8,418 nt of DNA, from the NCBI GenBank assembly GCA_023229165.1, contig JALNZQ010000109.1, positions 1-8,418 on the forward strand, given 5' to 3'. The DNA comes from Methanothrix sp. (lineage in GTDB: Archaea > Halobacteriota > Methanosarcinia > Methanotrichales > Methanotrichaceae). Positions 1 through 6,106 of this stretch are shown piece by piece. Made by a program: the position numbers and the translations under genes. Each line of letters starts with the position of its first letter. Position 1 is the first letter of the stretch. Below the pieces are notes generated by a model. That model saw only the letters and a list, made by a program, of their open reading frames with translations, did not search any database and was not told the origin of the DNA.

Positions 1-1
1 G

Positions 2-781
2 ATATTCTGCCATAGCGGAAGCTTTGGGGAAGCCATCCAAGAGGTAGCCCCAAAATATCCTAATGTGACATTCATGTGGTGCGGCGGGAGCGTGAAGCTG
101 GCTCCCAACGTGGGAACCTATTACGAGAGGATTTATCAAGCCGAGTATCTGGCGGGAATGGTGGCCGGTCGCATGACCAAGACGAATAAGATCGCCGCTG
201 TTGAGCCCATTGCCGATCCGCAGGTGGTGATGGCCATCAATGCCTTTGCCAGGGGAATGGCCAGCGTCAACCCCCAGGCCAGGCTGATTGTGAAGTGGGT
301 GGGCAGTTGGTACGATCCCCAGAAAGAGAAACAACTGGCTCTCGGACTAATAGAGGAAGGGTGCGATGTCATAACCCACGGATCCGATTCCGACGCCACC
401 GGCGAGGCTGCAGAGGAGACCGGAACGTACTTTATATCCTGCGGCTCGAATACGGCCCGGTTCTTTCCGCATGTGTTTCTCACCGGAGCGGTTTGGAATT
501 GGGAGCCGATAATGACCGATATAGCGGAAGATGTGCATAACGGGACCTGGGCGCACCATCCTGGGCAGGATTGGTGGTACGGTCTGGCGGAAGGTGCGGT
601 GGAGCTGGCGCCCTTCAGCGATCTGGTTCCTGCCGATATAAGACGGCTAGTGGAAGAGACGCAAAAGGCCATTAGTAGTGGTGAGCTGGAAATATTCCCG
701 GGCATGAGCGATCAGGATCTGCGGAAGATGCATTACCTGGAGCCCAATGTGGTGGGCGAATTGCCCAAACTCTTAGAATGA
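2..781 (+). CDS. BMP/PnrA-family substrate-binding protein of an ABC transporter (C-terminal part)
   Basis: The reading frame is open from the first bases of the window, so the gene starts upstream. A GTG at 65 is internal to the domain and is not the real start. The 259 visible residues match the basic membrane protein (BMP) family of periplasmic-type binding proteins. The recognisable stretches are NVGTYYERIYQAEYLAG, then INAFARGMASVNP, WYDPQKEKQLALGLIEEGCDVI, TGAVWNWEP and a C-terminal ELAPFSDLVP segment. Known relatives bind purine nucleosides or related ligands and hand them to a membrane permease/ATPase, sitting as lipoproteins outside the membrane. The signal peptide and lipobox would lie upstream of the window. 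No ATPase or permease gene follows on this side, so partners must be upstream or elsewhere. The substrate cannot be told from the sequence. The family call is firm. Confidence 0.9.
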   Translation: MFCHSGSFGEAIQEVAPKYPNVTFMWCGGSVKLAPNVGTYYERIYQAEYLAGMVAGRMTKTNKIAAVEPIADPQVVMAINAFARGMASVNPQARLIVKWVGSWYDPQKEKQLALGLIEEGCDVITHGSDSDATGEAAEETGTYFISCGSNTARFFPHVFLTGAVWNWEPIMTDIAEDVHNGTWAHHPGQDWWYGLAEGAVELAPFSDLVPADIRRLVEETQKAISSGELEIFPGMSDQDLRKMHYLEPNVVGELPKLLE

Positions 782-828
782 ATGAGACGGTTTCGATGAA
801 ATGCAGTATCAGGGCCGGGAATATAGCG

Positions 829-837
829 TTTTTTTTT
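829..837 (+). terminator. T9 tract, probable archaeal terminator
   Basis: Nine consecutive T residues lie 48 bp after the stop of the binding-protein gene, between it and the convergent HIT gene. Euryarchaeal RNA polymerase is known to terminate at oligo-T tracts without a strict hairpin requirement. No strong stem is seen directly before it. The tract also serves as a candidate frameshift site (see findings). Confidence 0.5.
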
Positions 838-891
838 AGCGCTGCGTGCGGTTATCTTTGCTGGAGTTGGCTTTGCGGCGGATGGCTTCAA

Positions 892-1335
892 TTACGTTTT
901 CCGGAGAAGCTCAGCTACATCTTCCCTAGAATTTTTCTCTCGCAAAGCCGCAAGCCTGGGTGGCGATTCCTGGAACAATTCAAGTGCATTGAAGAATCTG
1001 TCCAGCACATCTCCGCTGTAGTTAGGAACCAGGAAGATATGGGTATGTGGTATTCTCCTGCCCCGGGCATACATGCAGACAAAGTCGGGTGCCAGGGCCT
1101 TCATCATCTTATCTGCCACGATCTTTGCCACCCGAAAGAGGCTGGCATTCTCTTCATCGGAGAGTTCATGCCACCATGGCACATGCCTCTTGGGAATGAC
1201 CAGACAATGCCCTTTTGAGAATGGGTTGATATCGAGTATGGCTAAAGAGAGTTCGTCCTCATAGACCTTGCAGCAAGGTGCTTTGTCTTCGATTATATCG
1301 CAGAAAATGCAACCGTTCTTTGTTTCTTCGACCAT
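892..1335 (-). CDS. HIT-family nucleotide hydrolase/transferase, third motif His replaced by Phe
   Basis: A 147-aa protein with the HIT fold signatures: a Cys9-x2-Cys12-x38-His51 zinc-type arrangement near the N-terminus, LDINPFSKGHCLVIPKRH at 34-51, and the active-site segment IPHTHIFLVP at 95-104. HIT proteins act on the alpha-phosphate of nucleotides through the middle His of HxHxH, here His99. The first His (97) and the nucleophile are kept, but the third is Phe101, and the usual Asn/Gln stretch before the motif is replaced by YARGRR. The chosen start is ATG at 1335. A TTG at 1347 would add MDGL, but a weak TATA-like box 23 bp upstream of the ATG favours 1335 with a very short or absent leader. 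The gene faces the binding-protein gene and is divergent from the transporter. Family assignment is firm; substrate is unknown. Confidence 0.9.
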   Translation of the reverse strand: MVEETKNGCIFCDIIEDKAPCCKVYEDELSLAILDINPFSKGHCLVIPKRHVPWWHELSDEENASLFRVAKIVADKMMKALAPDFVCMYARGRRIPHTHIFLVPNYSGDVLDRFFNALELFQESPPRLAALREKNSREDVAELLRKT

Positions 1336-1354
1336 GAGCCCATCCAATAGATCA

Positions 1355-1362
1355 AAATTATA
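1355..1362 (-). promoter_or_regulatory. TATA-like box upstream of the HIT gene
   Basis: On the minus strand this reads TATAATTT, about 23 bp upstream of the ATG at 1335. This is the spacing expected if transcription starts at or next to the start codon. The match to the archaeal consensus is only fair. Confidence 0.35.
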
Positions 1363-1657
1363 CGATCATATGCATTGCTAATTATTTATCCCTTTTCTCG
1401 GAGCAAGGAAAGCCAAACTCTCTTTCATTTGAATGAGAACTTGCGTATGCCCATGCGGTGCCCGCCCACGCGCACGTAAGCTTGCGGGAACGCCGCCGGG
1501 AAAGACCTGATGGTCTCTGCAACGCGCAATTTTTTTGTAGCAATTCACACTGCCGAAAAGCCGTGGCCCCATTGAAGCCAAACGAGTGCGGTTAGCAGAT
1601 CAAGCGAAAGCCAAATGTATGCCTCGTGCTGGCTTGCATCGTGGAGATTGACTTGAC
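1363..1657. other. Intergenic region without a convincing gene
   Basis: About 300 bp separate the divergent HIT and transporter genes. Open frames here (for example a 67-codon minus-strand frame ending near 1378) have no recognisable protein features and are judged spurious. The stretch contains GAAAGCCAAA at 1408-1417 and 1606-1615 with a near copy at 1574-1582. It also has a CCCGC/GCGGG stem (1461-1465 with 1484-1488), a small GACC/GGTC hairpin (1504-1515) and a T7 run at 1530-1536. No clear TATA box for the transporter was seen. Confidence 0.5.
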
Positions 1658-2890
1658 TTGCCCAGAGACATAAAAGCCCTTCTTGCCGTCCTCGGCTCAT
1701 GCGTTGCCATCTTCTGGCCGGGCGCTCTCACCTTCGGCTTTCCTGGAGTCATGGCTTCTGTCTGGCAGGAGATGTTCTCCGTCGGGCGCGCCGCCACTGG
1801 TCTGACCATCTTCTTCATGCTTGCTGCCGTGGGCACTTTCATGTTCCTGGTGGGCCGCTGGCAGGAGCGCTGGGGCCTGCGGAGCATGATGGTTATCGGT
1901 GTCATCCTCACGGCTATCGCCTCCCTGATTGTCTCTAAGGCCACCTCGATCCACACCGTCTACGCCTGGGCTTTCCTCAACGGCATGGCCTCCTGCTTTG
2001 TCTACGTCCCGTCTCTGACCCTGGTGCAGTGGTGCTACCCGCAGAAGAGGGGCCTGGTCTCCGGCACGGTGAGCATGGTCTTTGGGCTGGCGGCGGCCAT
2101 CATGTCGCCGCTCTTTGCAAAAATGCTCTCTGCCTTGGGGTACGAGGCCATGAACCTGGCACTCGCCCTTCTCACCCTTTCCATCGGCCTGGCAGGGGCC
2201 TATTTTGCCCGTGCTCCGCATGCCTGGGAGAGTGCCGCAACAGCCCGGCGTGCCGGGGGCGTAGCGACGACAAAACCGACGGATAGAATCATAACATCAG
2301 CAAAATCGTTAACTGTAAAAGAGAGCCTGCATACCAGAAGCTTCTGGCTGCTCTGGATAACCTGGACCTTTGCCGGAGCGGCGGGCGTCTCCATGACACT
2401 CCTCGCCACCGGCTACGGCCTTTTTCTGGGCTTTTCCCTGCCATCGGCCATCCTCATCCTGACCGCCTTCAATCTGACCAACGGAATAAGCCGTCTCATC
2501 AGCGGCATTCTTTCCGACCGGTTTGGCCGAAATCAGATCATGAGCCTGGCCTTCCTGGCCGCCGGCGTTGCCTACTTTGCTCTCCCCTGGGTCGAGAGAC
2601 TGGAAGCCTGCGTTCTTCTGGCCGGCGTGGTGGGCTTTTCCTTCGGCACCCTATTCTCAGTATCCGCGCCATTGGTGGCGGACTGCTTCGGCCTGGAGCA
2701 CTTCGGGGCCATCTTCGGCCTGACCTTCGCCGCCTACGGCTTTGTGGCCGGACCTCTGGGGCCCACGCTCTCCGGCTACCTGCTGGATGTGACGGGAGAC
2801 AACTTCCTGCTGGTCTTTGTCTACCTGGGAATCTTCTGCCTGCTTGCGGGGCTGTGCATCCGGCAGGTCGTTTCGCTGCAACGGACTTGA
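1658..2890 (+). CDS. Major facilitator superfamily transporter, oxalate/formate antiporter (OFA)-like
   Basis: A 410-aa polytopic membrane protein with about twelve hydrophobic segments in two halves, separated by a hydrophilic loop near residues 185-225. The N-terminal half carries VLGSCVAIFWPGALTFGFPG, then GRWQERWGLRSMM (loop 2-3 of the MFS, near residue 68) and WCYPQKRGLVSGTVSMVFG. The second half repeats the loop signature as SGILSDRFGRNQIMS. These match OFA-type MFS proteins, which exchange small mono- or dicarboxylates, but the actual substrate cannot be inferred. The start is TTG at 1658: a stop codon lies three codons upstream in frame and GGAG at 1643-1646 gives a ribosome site. The next in-frame ATG (1751) would cut into the first membrane helix. 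The gene stands alone and is convergent with the phosphatase gene. Confidence 0.85.
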   Translation: MPRDIKALLAVLGSCVAIFWPGALTFGFPGVMASVWQEMFSVGRAATGLTIFFMLAAVGTFMFLVGRWQERWGLRSMMVIGVILTAIASLIVSKATSIHTVYAWAFLNGMASCFVYVPSLTLVQWCYPQKRGLVSGTVSMVFGLAAAIMSPLFAKMLSALGYEAMNLALALLTLSIGLAGAYFARAPHAWESAATARRAGGVATTKPTDRIITSAKSLTVKESLHTRSFWLLWITWTFAGAAGVSMTLLATGYGLFLGFSLPSAILILTAFNLTNGISRLISGILSDRFGRNQIMSLAFLAAGVAYFALPWVERLEACVLLAGVVGFSFGTLFSVSAPLVADCFGLEHFGAIFGLTFAAYGFVAGPLGPTLSGYLLDVTGDNFLLVFVYLGIFCLLAGLCIRQVVSLQRT

Positions 2891-4207
2891 TCACGAACAC
2901 TTGTGTTTAAGGGGGAATATCATCGTCTCCGCAACGACCGGAGGATCATAGACCTGGGGTGTCTCGTCGTCATCGTCCTCATTAACGTGGGCAGCGAAAA
3001 TCTCCCGTGCTATCGCAGTATTGTTTCCTGGATAGACAGTGACCTTAAGATACCCAAGCTCTCTAGTCTTTCCGAACCTGTACCAAATCGGATAGGGATC
3101 GGTAGAGTTAAGGTCAGAGAACCTACCACCAGCATTGCCGATAATGAAATAGGGGATACCTCCTACCTGAAATCTCTGGTAATTATGGGTATGGCCTGCG
3201 AAATTTGCGCTAATTCCATAGGTGTGATACAGATCTTCCCACGGCCCGAGATCCAGATTGATTGTGGGACTGTAATGATCCCAGATCGGATGGTGTTCTA
3301 TTACAAATTTTCCTAACTTATTATTGTCCAGTTCCTTCCGAAGCCAGGATTCCTGACTCTGGGTGAGAGCCGGGGAAGTGTGTGGATCATCACCGCTGGC
3401 ATTATTCGGGTCCGGTGTATCCAGAACGATAAACCGGATACCAGCACAGTCAAAAGAATAGTGCAGGGGAACGTCAAACGCCCAATGGTATTGGTCCGCT
3501 GCAGTAGGTGTCACCCCTGATGAATTATGATATTCATGGTTTCCTATCGTGGTAAATATGGCAAATTTTGCGAGCATATTATCGCCGGCCTGGAAAAATT
3601 TGCCCCATAGTCCCTCGCTATCATGTCCTGCGTAGTCTCCCCCGTGGAGGACAAAAAGCACATCCTTCTCCTTTGCGACGGCATCGGCTACGGGCCGGAA
3701 CCGTTTCATCTCATCATAATTATGACCTTCCTGCGAGTCGCTTATTACAACAAAGGTAAACGGACCTCTAAGGGGCATCGTCCGGAACATGCGGTCGTCA
3801 AATGCGTTTTCATTGCCCGAAGGTCTTACCCGGTAGGTATACGACGTATTTGGTTTAAGGCCGGCAAGCCGTACATGTTGATACGGGACCTTTACCGAAG
3901 ACGCTATCGTTTTTTCAAAGTGATGATGCCTGTTAAAATAGCTCGATGTGGCGTAGTCTATCAAGCTCGAACCATCGTTTTGCCCCCGCCAGTTGATGGT
4001 CGCAGAATTTGTCGTGGTTTTTGTCACCCACGGAGCCCAATAGCTGTCTGAAGTCTGCATAGTGGCGGAACCAATCGTCGAATTCGAAGTCTGATTGGTA
4101 CATCCATTCTTGCATTGAGATTGGATCTCTTGAGCATACACGAAGCTGCATAAGCTAAATAAAAAAATAAATACAAGCACAATTGATAGGTTTCCATTTT
4201 TTAACAT
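2891..4207 (-). CDS. Secreted purple acid phosphatase-like metallophosphoesterase
   Basis: A 438-aa protein with an N-terminal signal peptide (hydrophobic core 9-24, likely cleavage after VYA25). A fibronectin-III/PAP N-terminal-like beta domain spans about 58-145 (WVTKTTTNSATINWRG, GLKPNTSYTYRVRP), and a calcineurin-like metallophosphoesterase domain spans about 150-365. The metal-site motifs appear in order: SDSQ with Asp157, GGD with Asp191, GNHE with Asn223 and His224, EHHP with His305/306, and GHTHNYQR with His339 and His341. The layout is that of plant/bacterial purple acid phosphatases, which hydrolyse phosphate monoesters. Export suggests action on extracellular substrates. A DDDD run lies near residue 411. 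Base composition is visibly AT-richer than in adjacent genes and an IS6-like element sits just upstream, which together hint at horizontal acquisition. A TATA box but no ribosome site precedes the ATG, so translation may be near-leaderless. Confidence 0.9.
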   Translation of the reverse strand: MLKNGNLSIVLVFIFLFSLCSFVYAQEIQSQCKNGCTNQTSNSTIGSATMQTSDSYWAPWVTKTTTNSATINWRGQNDGSSLIDYATSSYFNRHHHFEKTIASSVKVPYQHVRLAGLKPNTSYTYRVRPSGNENAFDDRMFRTMPLRGPFTFVVISDSQEGHNYDEMKRFRPVADAVAKEKDVLFVLHGGDYAGHDSEGLWGKFFQAGDNMLAKFAIFTTIGNHEYHNSSGVTPTAADQYHWAFDVPLHYSFDCAGIRFIVLDTPDPNNASGDDPHTSPALTQSQESWLRKELDNNKLGKFVIEHHPIWDHYSPTINLDLGPWEDLYHTYGISANFAGHTHNYQRFQVGGIPYFIIGNAGGRFSDLNSTDPYPIWYRFGKTRELGYLKVTVYPGNNTAIAREIFAAHVNEDDDDETPQVYDPPVVAETMIFPLKHKCS

Positions 4208-4231
4208 AAATAAATTAGAAGTGAAGACATG

Positions 4232-4240
4232 ATATTTAAA
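4232..4240 (-). promoter_or_regulatory. TATA box for the phosphatase gene
   Basis: On the minus strand the sequence reads TTTAAATAT, a near-consensus archaeal TATA box. Its near edge is 24 bp from the ATG at 4207. With the usual 22-27 bp spacing, transcription would start within a few bases of the ATG. This agrees with the absence of a Shine-Dalgarno sequence. Confidence 0.65.
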
Positions 4241-4253
4241 TCTATTGAAGAGA

Positions 4254-4344
4254 GGTTCTGTTGCGTCTTATGGTGGTACGACATTGTAGACATTCGATCA
4301 ATATTGGCTTCACAGGGCCACCACCACAAAATTCAACAGAATCC
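4254..4344. mobile_element. 91-bp MITE-like inverted-repeat element with IS6-family-like ends
   Basis: The left end reads GGTTCTGTTGCGTCTTATGG and the right end, read inward on the other strand, GGATTCTGTTGAATTTTGTG. With a one-base indel the two share TTCTGTTG and TGGTGGT over about 26 bp. GGTTCTGTTGC is the known start of terminal repeats in IS6-family elements. There is no transposase and only about 40 bp of interior, so this is a non-autonomous or decayed derivative. No 8-bp target duplication is visible in the flanks (TGAAGAGA left, TTTTTCCC right). A 29-bp near-identical copy of the left end occurs inverted at 7192-7220. Confidence 0.6.
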
Positions 4345-4356
4345 TTTTTCCCAACC

Positions 4357-4365
4357 TTTTTATAT
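4357..4365 (+). promoter_or_regulatory. TATA-like box for the sulfur carrier/E1 operon
   Basis: TTTTTATAT lies just after the inverted-repeat element. It is the best TATA-like match between that element and the carrier gene. Transcription from it would start near 4387, leaving a leader of about 235 nt before the ATG at 4623. Confidence 0.45.
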
Positions 4366-4386
4366 CAAATCCGCGTTTAATGGCGC

Positions 4387-4622
4387 ATTCACAATCGTGA
4401 ATTGGTCCGAACCCCCTTGATCTCAAGCGATCCGGGAGGAGGCAAACACTCTCGCACACGTGAGCACGTCCTCGGTCGTGGTCGCAGTGGCGCGCTTTCG
4501 CCTTGGGCTACCATAAGCATTTTGCATCAGGACCGCCCTAGCAAGCCTGTGCAGGCAAATATCATTTGCCGCCCTGCCCCGGGACCCGTTTCATCAGTGC
4601 AGGGATACACGAAGGAGACAAG
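4387..4622 (+). promoter_or_regulatory. Long GC-rich leader upstream of the carrier/E1 operon, possibly structured
   Basis: About 235 bp before the carrier gene hold no convincing protein; the frames that cross it have no family features. It contains several inverted repeats: ATTCAC/GTGAAT (4387-4392 with 4397-4402), CTTG/CAAG around 4418-4429, CCTG/CAGG around 4546-4555, and GGCAAAT/ATTTGCC (4554-4570). It ends with GAAGGAG at 4611-4617 just before the start codon. It does not match the TPP, SAM or other riboswitch signatures I know, so the regulatory role is inference from length and hairpins. Confidence 0.3.
4554..4570 (+). repeat. Perfect 7-bp hairpin in the operon leader
   Basis: GGCAAAT and ATTTGCC are exact reverse complements separated by ATC. 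The stem could extend outward through GCA (4551-4553) and a downstream TGC with a bulge. It lies about 50 bp before the carrier start codon. Confidence 0.5.
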
Positions 4623-4817
4623 ATGAAAATCGCCTTGCCGGATGGCAGCAGAAAAGAGATCGCAGAAAAATGCGCCCGCATCGAAGACATCCTCAAGCAG
4701 CTCGGCATAAATCCCGTTGAGGTCATCGTGGCTAAGAACGGCAGGATCGTCTCAGAAGAGGAGACTGCAGGCTTGGAGGACGAGCTGAAGATCGTGCGCT
4801 TTGTGCATGGCGGTTAA
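4623..4817 (+). CDS. Ubiquitin-like sulfur carrier protein (ThiS/MoaD/SAMP2-like)
   Basis: A 64-aa protein with a beta-grasp pattern and a C-terminal Gly63-Gly64, the tail that E1-like enzymes adenylate. The segment GINPVEVIVAKNGRIV followed by LEDELKIVRFVHGG closely resembles the layout of haloarchaeal SAMP2 and of ThiS/Urm1-type carriers. Such proteins carry sulfur as a C-terminal thiocarboxylate for tRNA thiolation or thiamine synthesis and, in archaea, can be conjugated to protein lysines. The ATG at 4623 is preceded by GGAG at 4614-4617. An in-frame ATG further upstream (4566) lies in the leader and would add a non-conserved extension, so it is rejected. The gene sits 25 bp upstream of the E1 gene, its probable activating enzyme. 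Which of the possible roles applies cannot be told from sequence. Confidence 0.85.
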   Translation: MKIALPDGSRKEIAEKCARIEDILKQLGINPVEVIVAKNGRIVSEEETAGLEDELKIVRFVHGG

Positions 4818-4833
4818 ATTGAATATAAAGTCC

Positions 4834-4837
4834 GAGG
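4834..4837 (+). promoter_or_regulatory. Ribosome binding site deciding the E1 start
   Basis: GAGG lies 5 bp before the ATG at 4843. The alternative ATG at 4807 inside the carrier gene has no comparable site, and would add 12 residues not expected in the family. Confidence 0.6.
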
Positions 4838-4842
4838 ATATC

Positions 4843-5574
4843 ATGCTGGATGATGCCGAAAAAAAGAGATACTCTCGCCAGATCCGCCTCTTCGGCGAGG
4901 ACGGTCAGGAGAAGCTGAAGAGGACGGGCGTCTTCATAGCGGGTGCGGGGGGCCTGGGTTCCGTCATTTCCCTCTACATGGCAGCAGCGGGCTTCGGCAA
5001 AATTCGTATCGTGGACTGCGACGTGGTCGAGCTATCCAACCTCAACCGCCAGATACTTCATGCCAATGCCGACGTGGGCCGGGCCAAGGCACAGTCGGCT
5101 TATGAGACCTTAACCGGCATCAACCCCGAGATAGAGGTTGAGGCGCTGGTGGAGACTATCTCCGAGGACAATATCGATCAGCTACTGCAAGGCTCCAACC
5201 TGATCATGGATGCCATGGACAACTTTCCGGTTCGATACCTCTTGAACCGGGCTGCTTTGCAAAGAAAGATCCCCCTCTTTCACGGGGCTATCAGCGGCTA
5301 CCAGGGCCAGGCTACCACCATAATTCCCGGAAAAACGGCCTGCCTGCGCTGCATATTCCCGCGAGCCCCTCCTGCGACAACCTTCCCGGCTTTGGGCAGC
5401 ACCTGCGGTGTGATCGGCTCCATTCAGGTGACGGAGGCCGTGAAGTATGTTACCGGCACAGGGAAGCTTTTGGAGAACCGTCTCCTGTTCTGGGATGGTC
5501 TGAACGGCTGCCTGGACGAGATGGCCTGTGAGCGCAATACTGCCTGCCGGGAGTGCTCGGATCGTGTGCATTGA
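4843..5574 (+). CDS. E1-like adenylyltransferase of the HesA/MoeB/ThiF (UbaA) family
   Basis: A 243-aa ThiF-fold enzyme expected to adenylate the C-terminal glycine of ubiquitin-like sulfur carriers. It begins with the family hallmark RYSRQIRLFGEDGQEKLK (9-26). It then has the nucleotide loop GAGGLGS (34-40), Asp60 in DCD, Asn68-Arg69-Gln70, Lys82 in GRAKA, and Asp126 in DAMDNF. Two zinc-type Cys pairs are present: Cys167-x2-Cys170 and Cys235-x2-Cys238. The region between the first pair and GVIGSIQ is shorter than in MoeB, and carries a single Cys188 in GSTCGVIG where many E1-like enzymes have their catalytic cysteine segment. No rhodanese domain follows, so sulfur must come from a separate protein. 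It is cotranscribed with the upstream carrier, and it may also activate MoaD encoded downstream, as haloarchaeal UbaA serves several carriers. Confidence 0.9.
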   Translation: MLDDAEKKRYSRQIRLFGEDGQEKLKRTGVFIAGAGGLGSVISLYMAAAGFGKIRIVDCDVVELSNLNRQILHANADVGRAKAQSAYETLTGINPEIEVEALVETISEDNIDQLLQGSNLIMDAMDNFPVRYLLNRAALQRKIPLFHGAISGYQGQATTIIPGKTACLRCIFPRAPPATTFPALGSTCGVIGSIQVTEAVKYVTGTGKLLENRLLFWDGLNGCLDEMACERNTACRECSDRVH

Positions 5575-5647
5575 TGTCGAGTATTAATAGGAATAATTGT
5601 AATATTGCGCTTAATCATAATCATAATTTGGAATTCATAGCCAAGAG

Positions 5648-6106
5648 ATGGAAGACATGAGCGAAGGCAAAAGAGCGTTGTTGGTGATGGGCTGTCCGGA
5701 AGTGCCGGTGCAGATGAGCATGGTAATCTATCTCACCCATAAGCTGAAGAAATCCGGCTGGGATGTGACCGTAGCCGGCACTGATGCGGCCGTCAAGCTG
5801 CTCAAGGTCGCCGACCCGGAGAGCTACTATGTACAAAAAATGGTCGACCTGGACGAGCTGATTGGAGACGTTGTGGAAAAGAAGGTCGACTTCGACGTAT
5901 GTTTCGCCTTCATGCACAGCGATGCAGGTATGACCTACGGGGCAACATTCAGTGCCATCTCCAAGGCCAGGCTTTTTGCGGTGGTATTCGGCAAGAATGC
6001 CGAGGCTCTGGGGGAGAGCATCGACTATCCTGCCGAGAAGATCGTGGCCAAGGCCACTCATAATCCCAATCCCCTTAAAAACAAGATCGATAAGGTGGCT
6101 ATATGA
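5648..6106 (+). CDS. DUF1890 family protein (methanogen-restricted, function unknown)
   Basis: A 152-aa soluble protein that I recognise as DUF1890, a family conserved in methanogens. It has an alternating beta/alpha pattern with an opening strand RALLVMGCPEVPVQ (9-22), a WDVTVAGTDAAVKLL segment, and VDFDVCFAFMHSDAGMTYG at about 80-98, consistent with a Rossmann-like fold. Cys16 in GCPEVP and Cys85 before MHSDAG stand out as possible functional residues; this is inference. The start may be ATG 5648 or ATG 5657 (MSEGKR), neither with a strong ribosome site. Its stop overlaps the start of the next gene by ATGA, so the two are translationally coupled. It is separated from the E1 gene by a 73-bp AT-rich gap that could hold its own promoter. 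Function is not known. Confidence 0.85.
   Translation: MEDMSEGKRALLVMGCPEVPVQMSMVIYLTHKLKKSGWDVTVAGTDAAVKLLKVADPESYYVQKMVDLDELIGDVVEKKVDFDVCFAFMHSDAGMTYGATFSAISKARLFAVVFGKNAEALGESIDYPAEKIVAKATHNPNPLKNKIDKVAI

Noticed and set aside
880..891. Frameshifted extension of the HIT C-terminus (a shifted frame reads ENVIEAIRRKANSSKDN on the minus strand)
   Set aside because: The unshifted protein already ends in a helix resembling normal HIT C-termini, so no shift is needed. It also competes with the plus-strand reading of the same bases.
778..1218. 146-codon plus-strand frame starting in an ATGA overlap with the binding-protein stop
   Set aside because: From 892 onward it is antisense to the well-supported HIT gene and has no family features. 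The ATGA overlap is probably coincidental.
1378..1581. 67-codon minus-strand frame in the HIT/transporter intergenic region
   Set aside because: No recognisable domain, no ribosome site, and a composition typical of chance frames in GC-rich DNA.
4229..4420. 63-codon frame across the MITE, sharing FCCVLWWYD with a minus-strand frame at 7222
   Set aside because: The shared peptide is a translation of the repeated IS6-like end, not a protein relationship.
4403..4440. tRNA T-arm-like sequence (GGTCCGAACC)
   Set aside because: No matching acceptor, D or anticodon stems on either strand; the loop sequence does not fit GTTCGAAT.
4402..4626. 74-codon frame through the leader of the carrier gene
   Set aside because: Low-complexity, basic and without domain features; it only spans GC-rich leader sequence.
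4801..4842. N-terminal extension of the E1 protein from TTG 4801 or ATG 4807
   Set aside because: The ATG at 4843 has a good GAGG site and gives the family-typical N-terminus; the extension lies inside the carrier gene.
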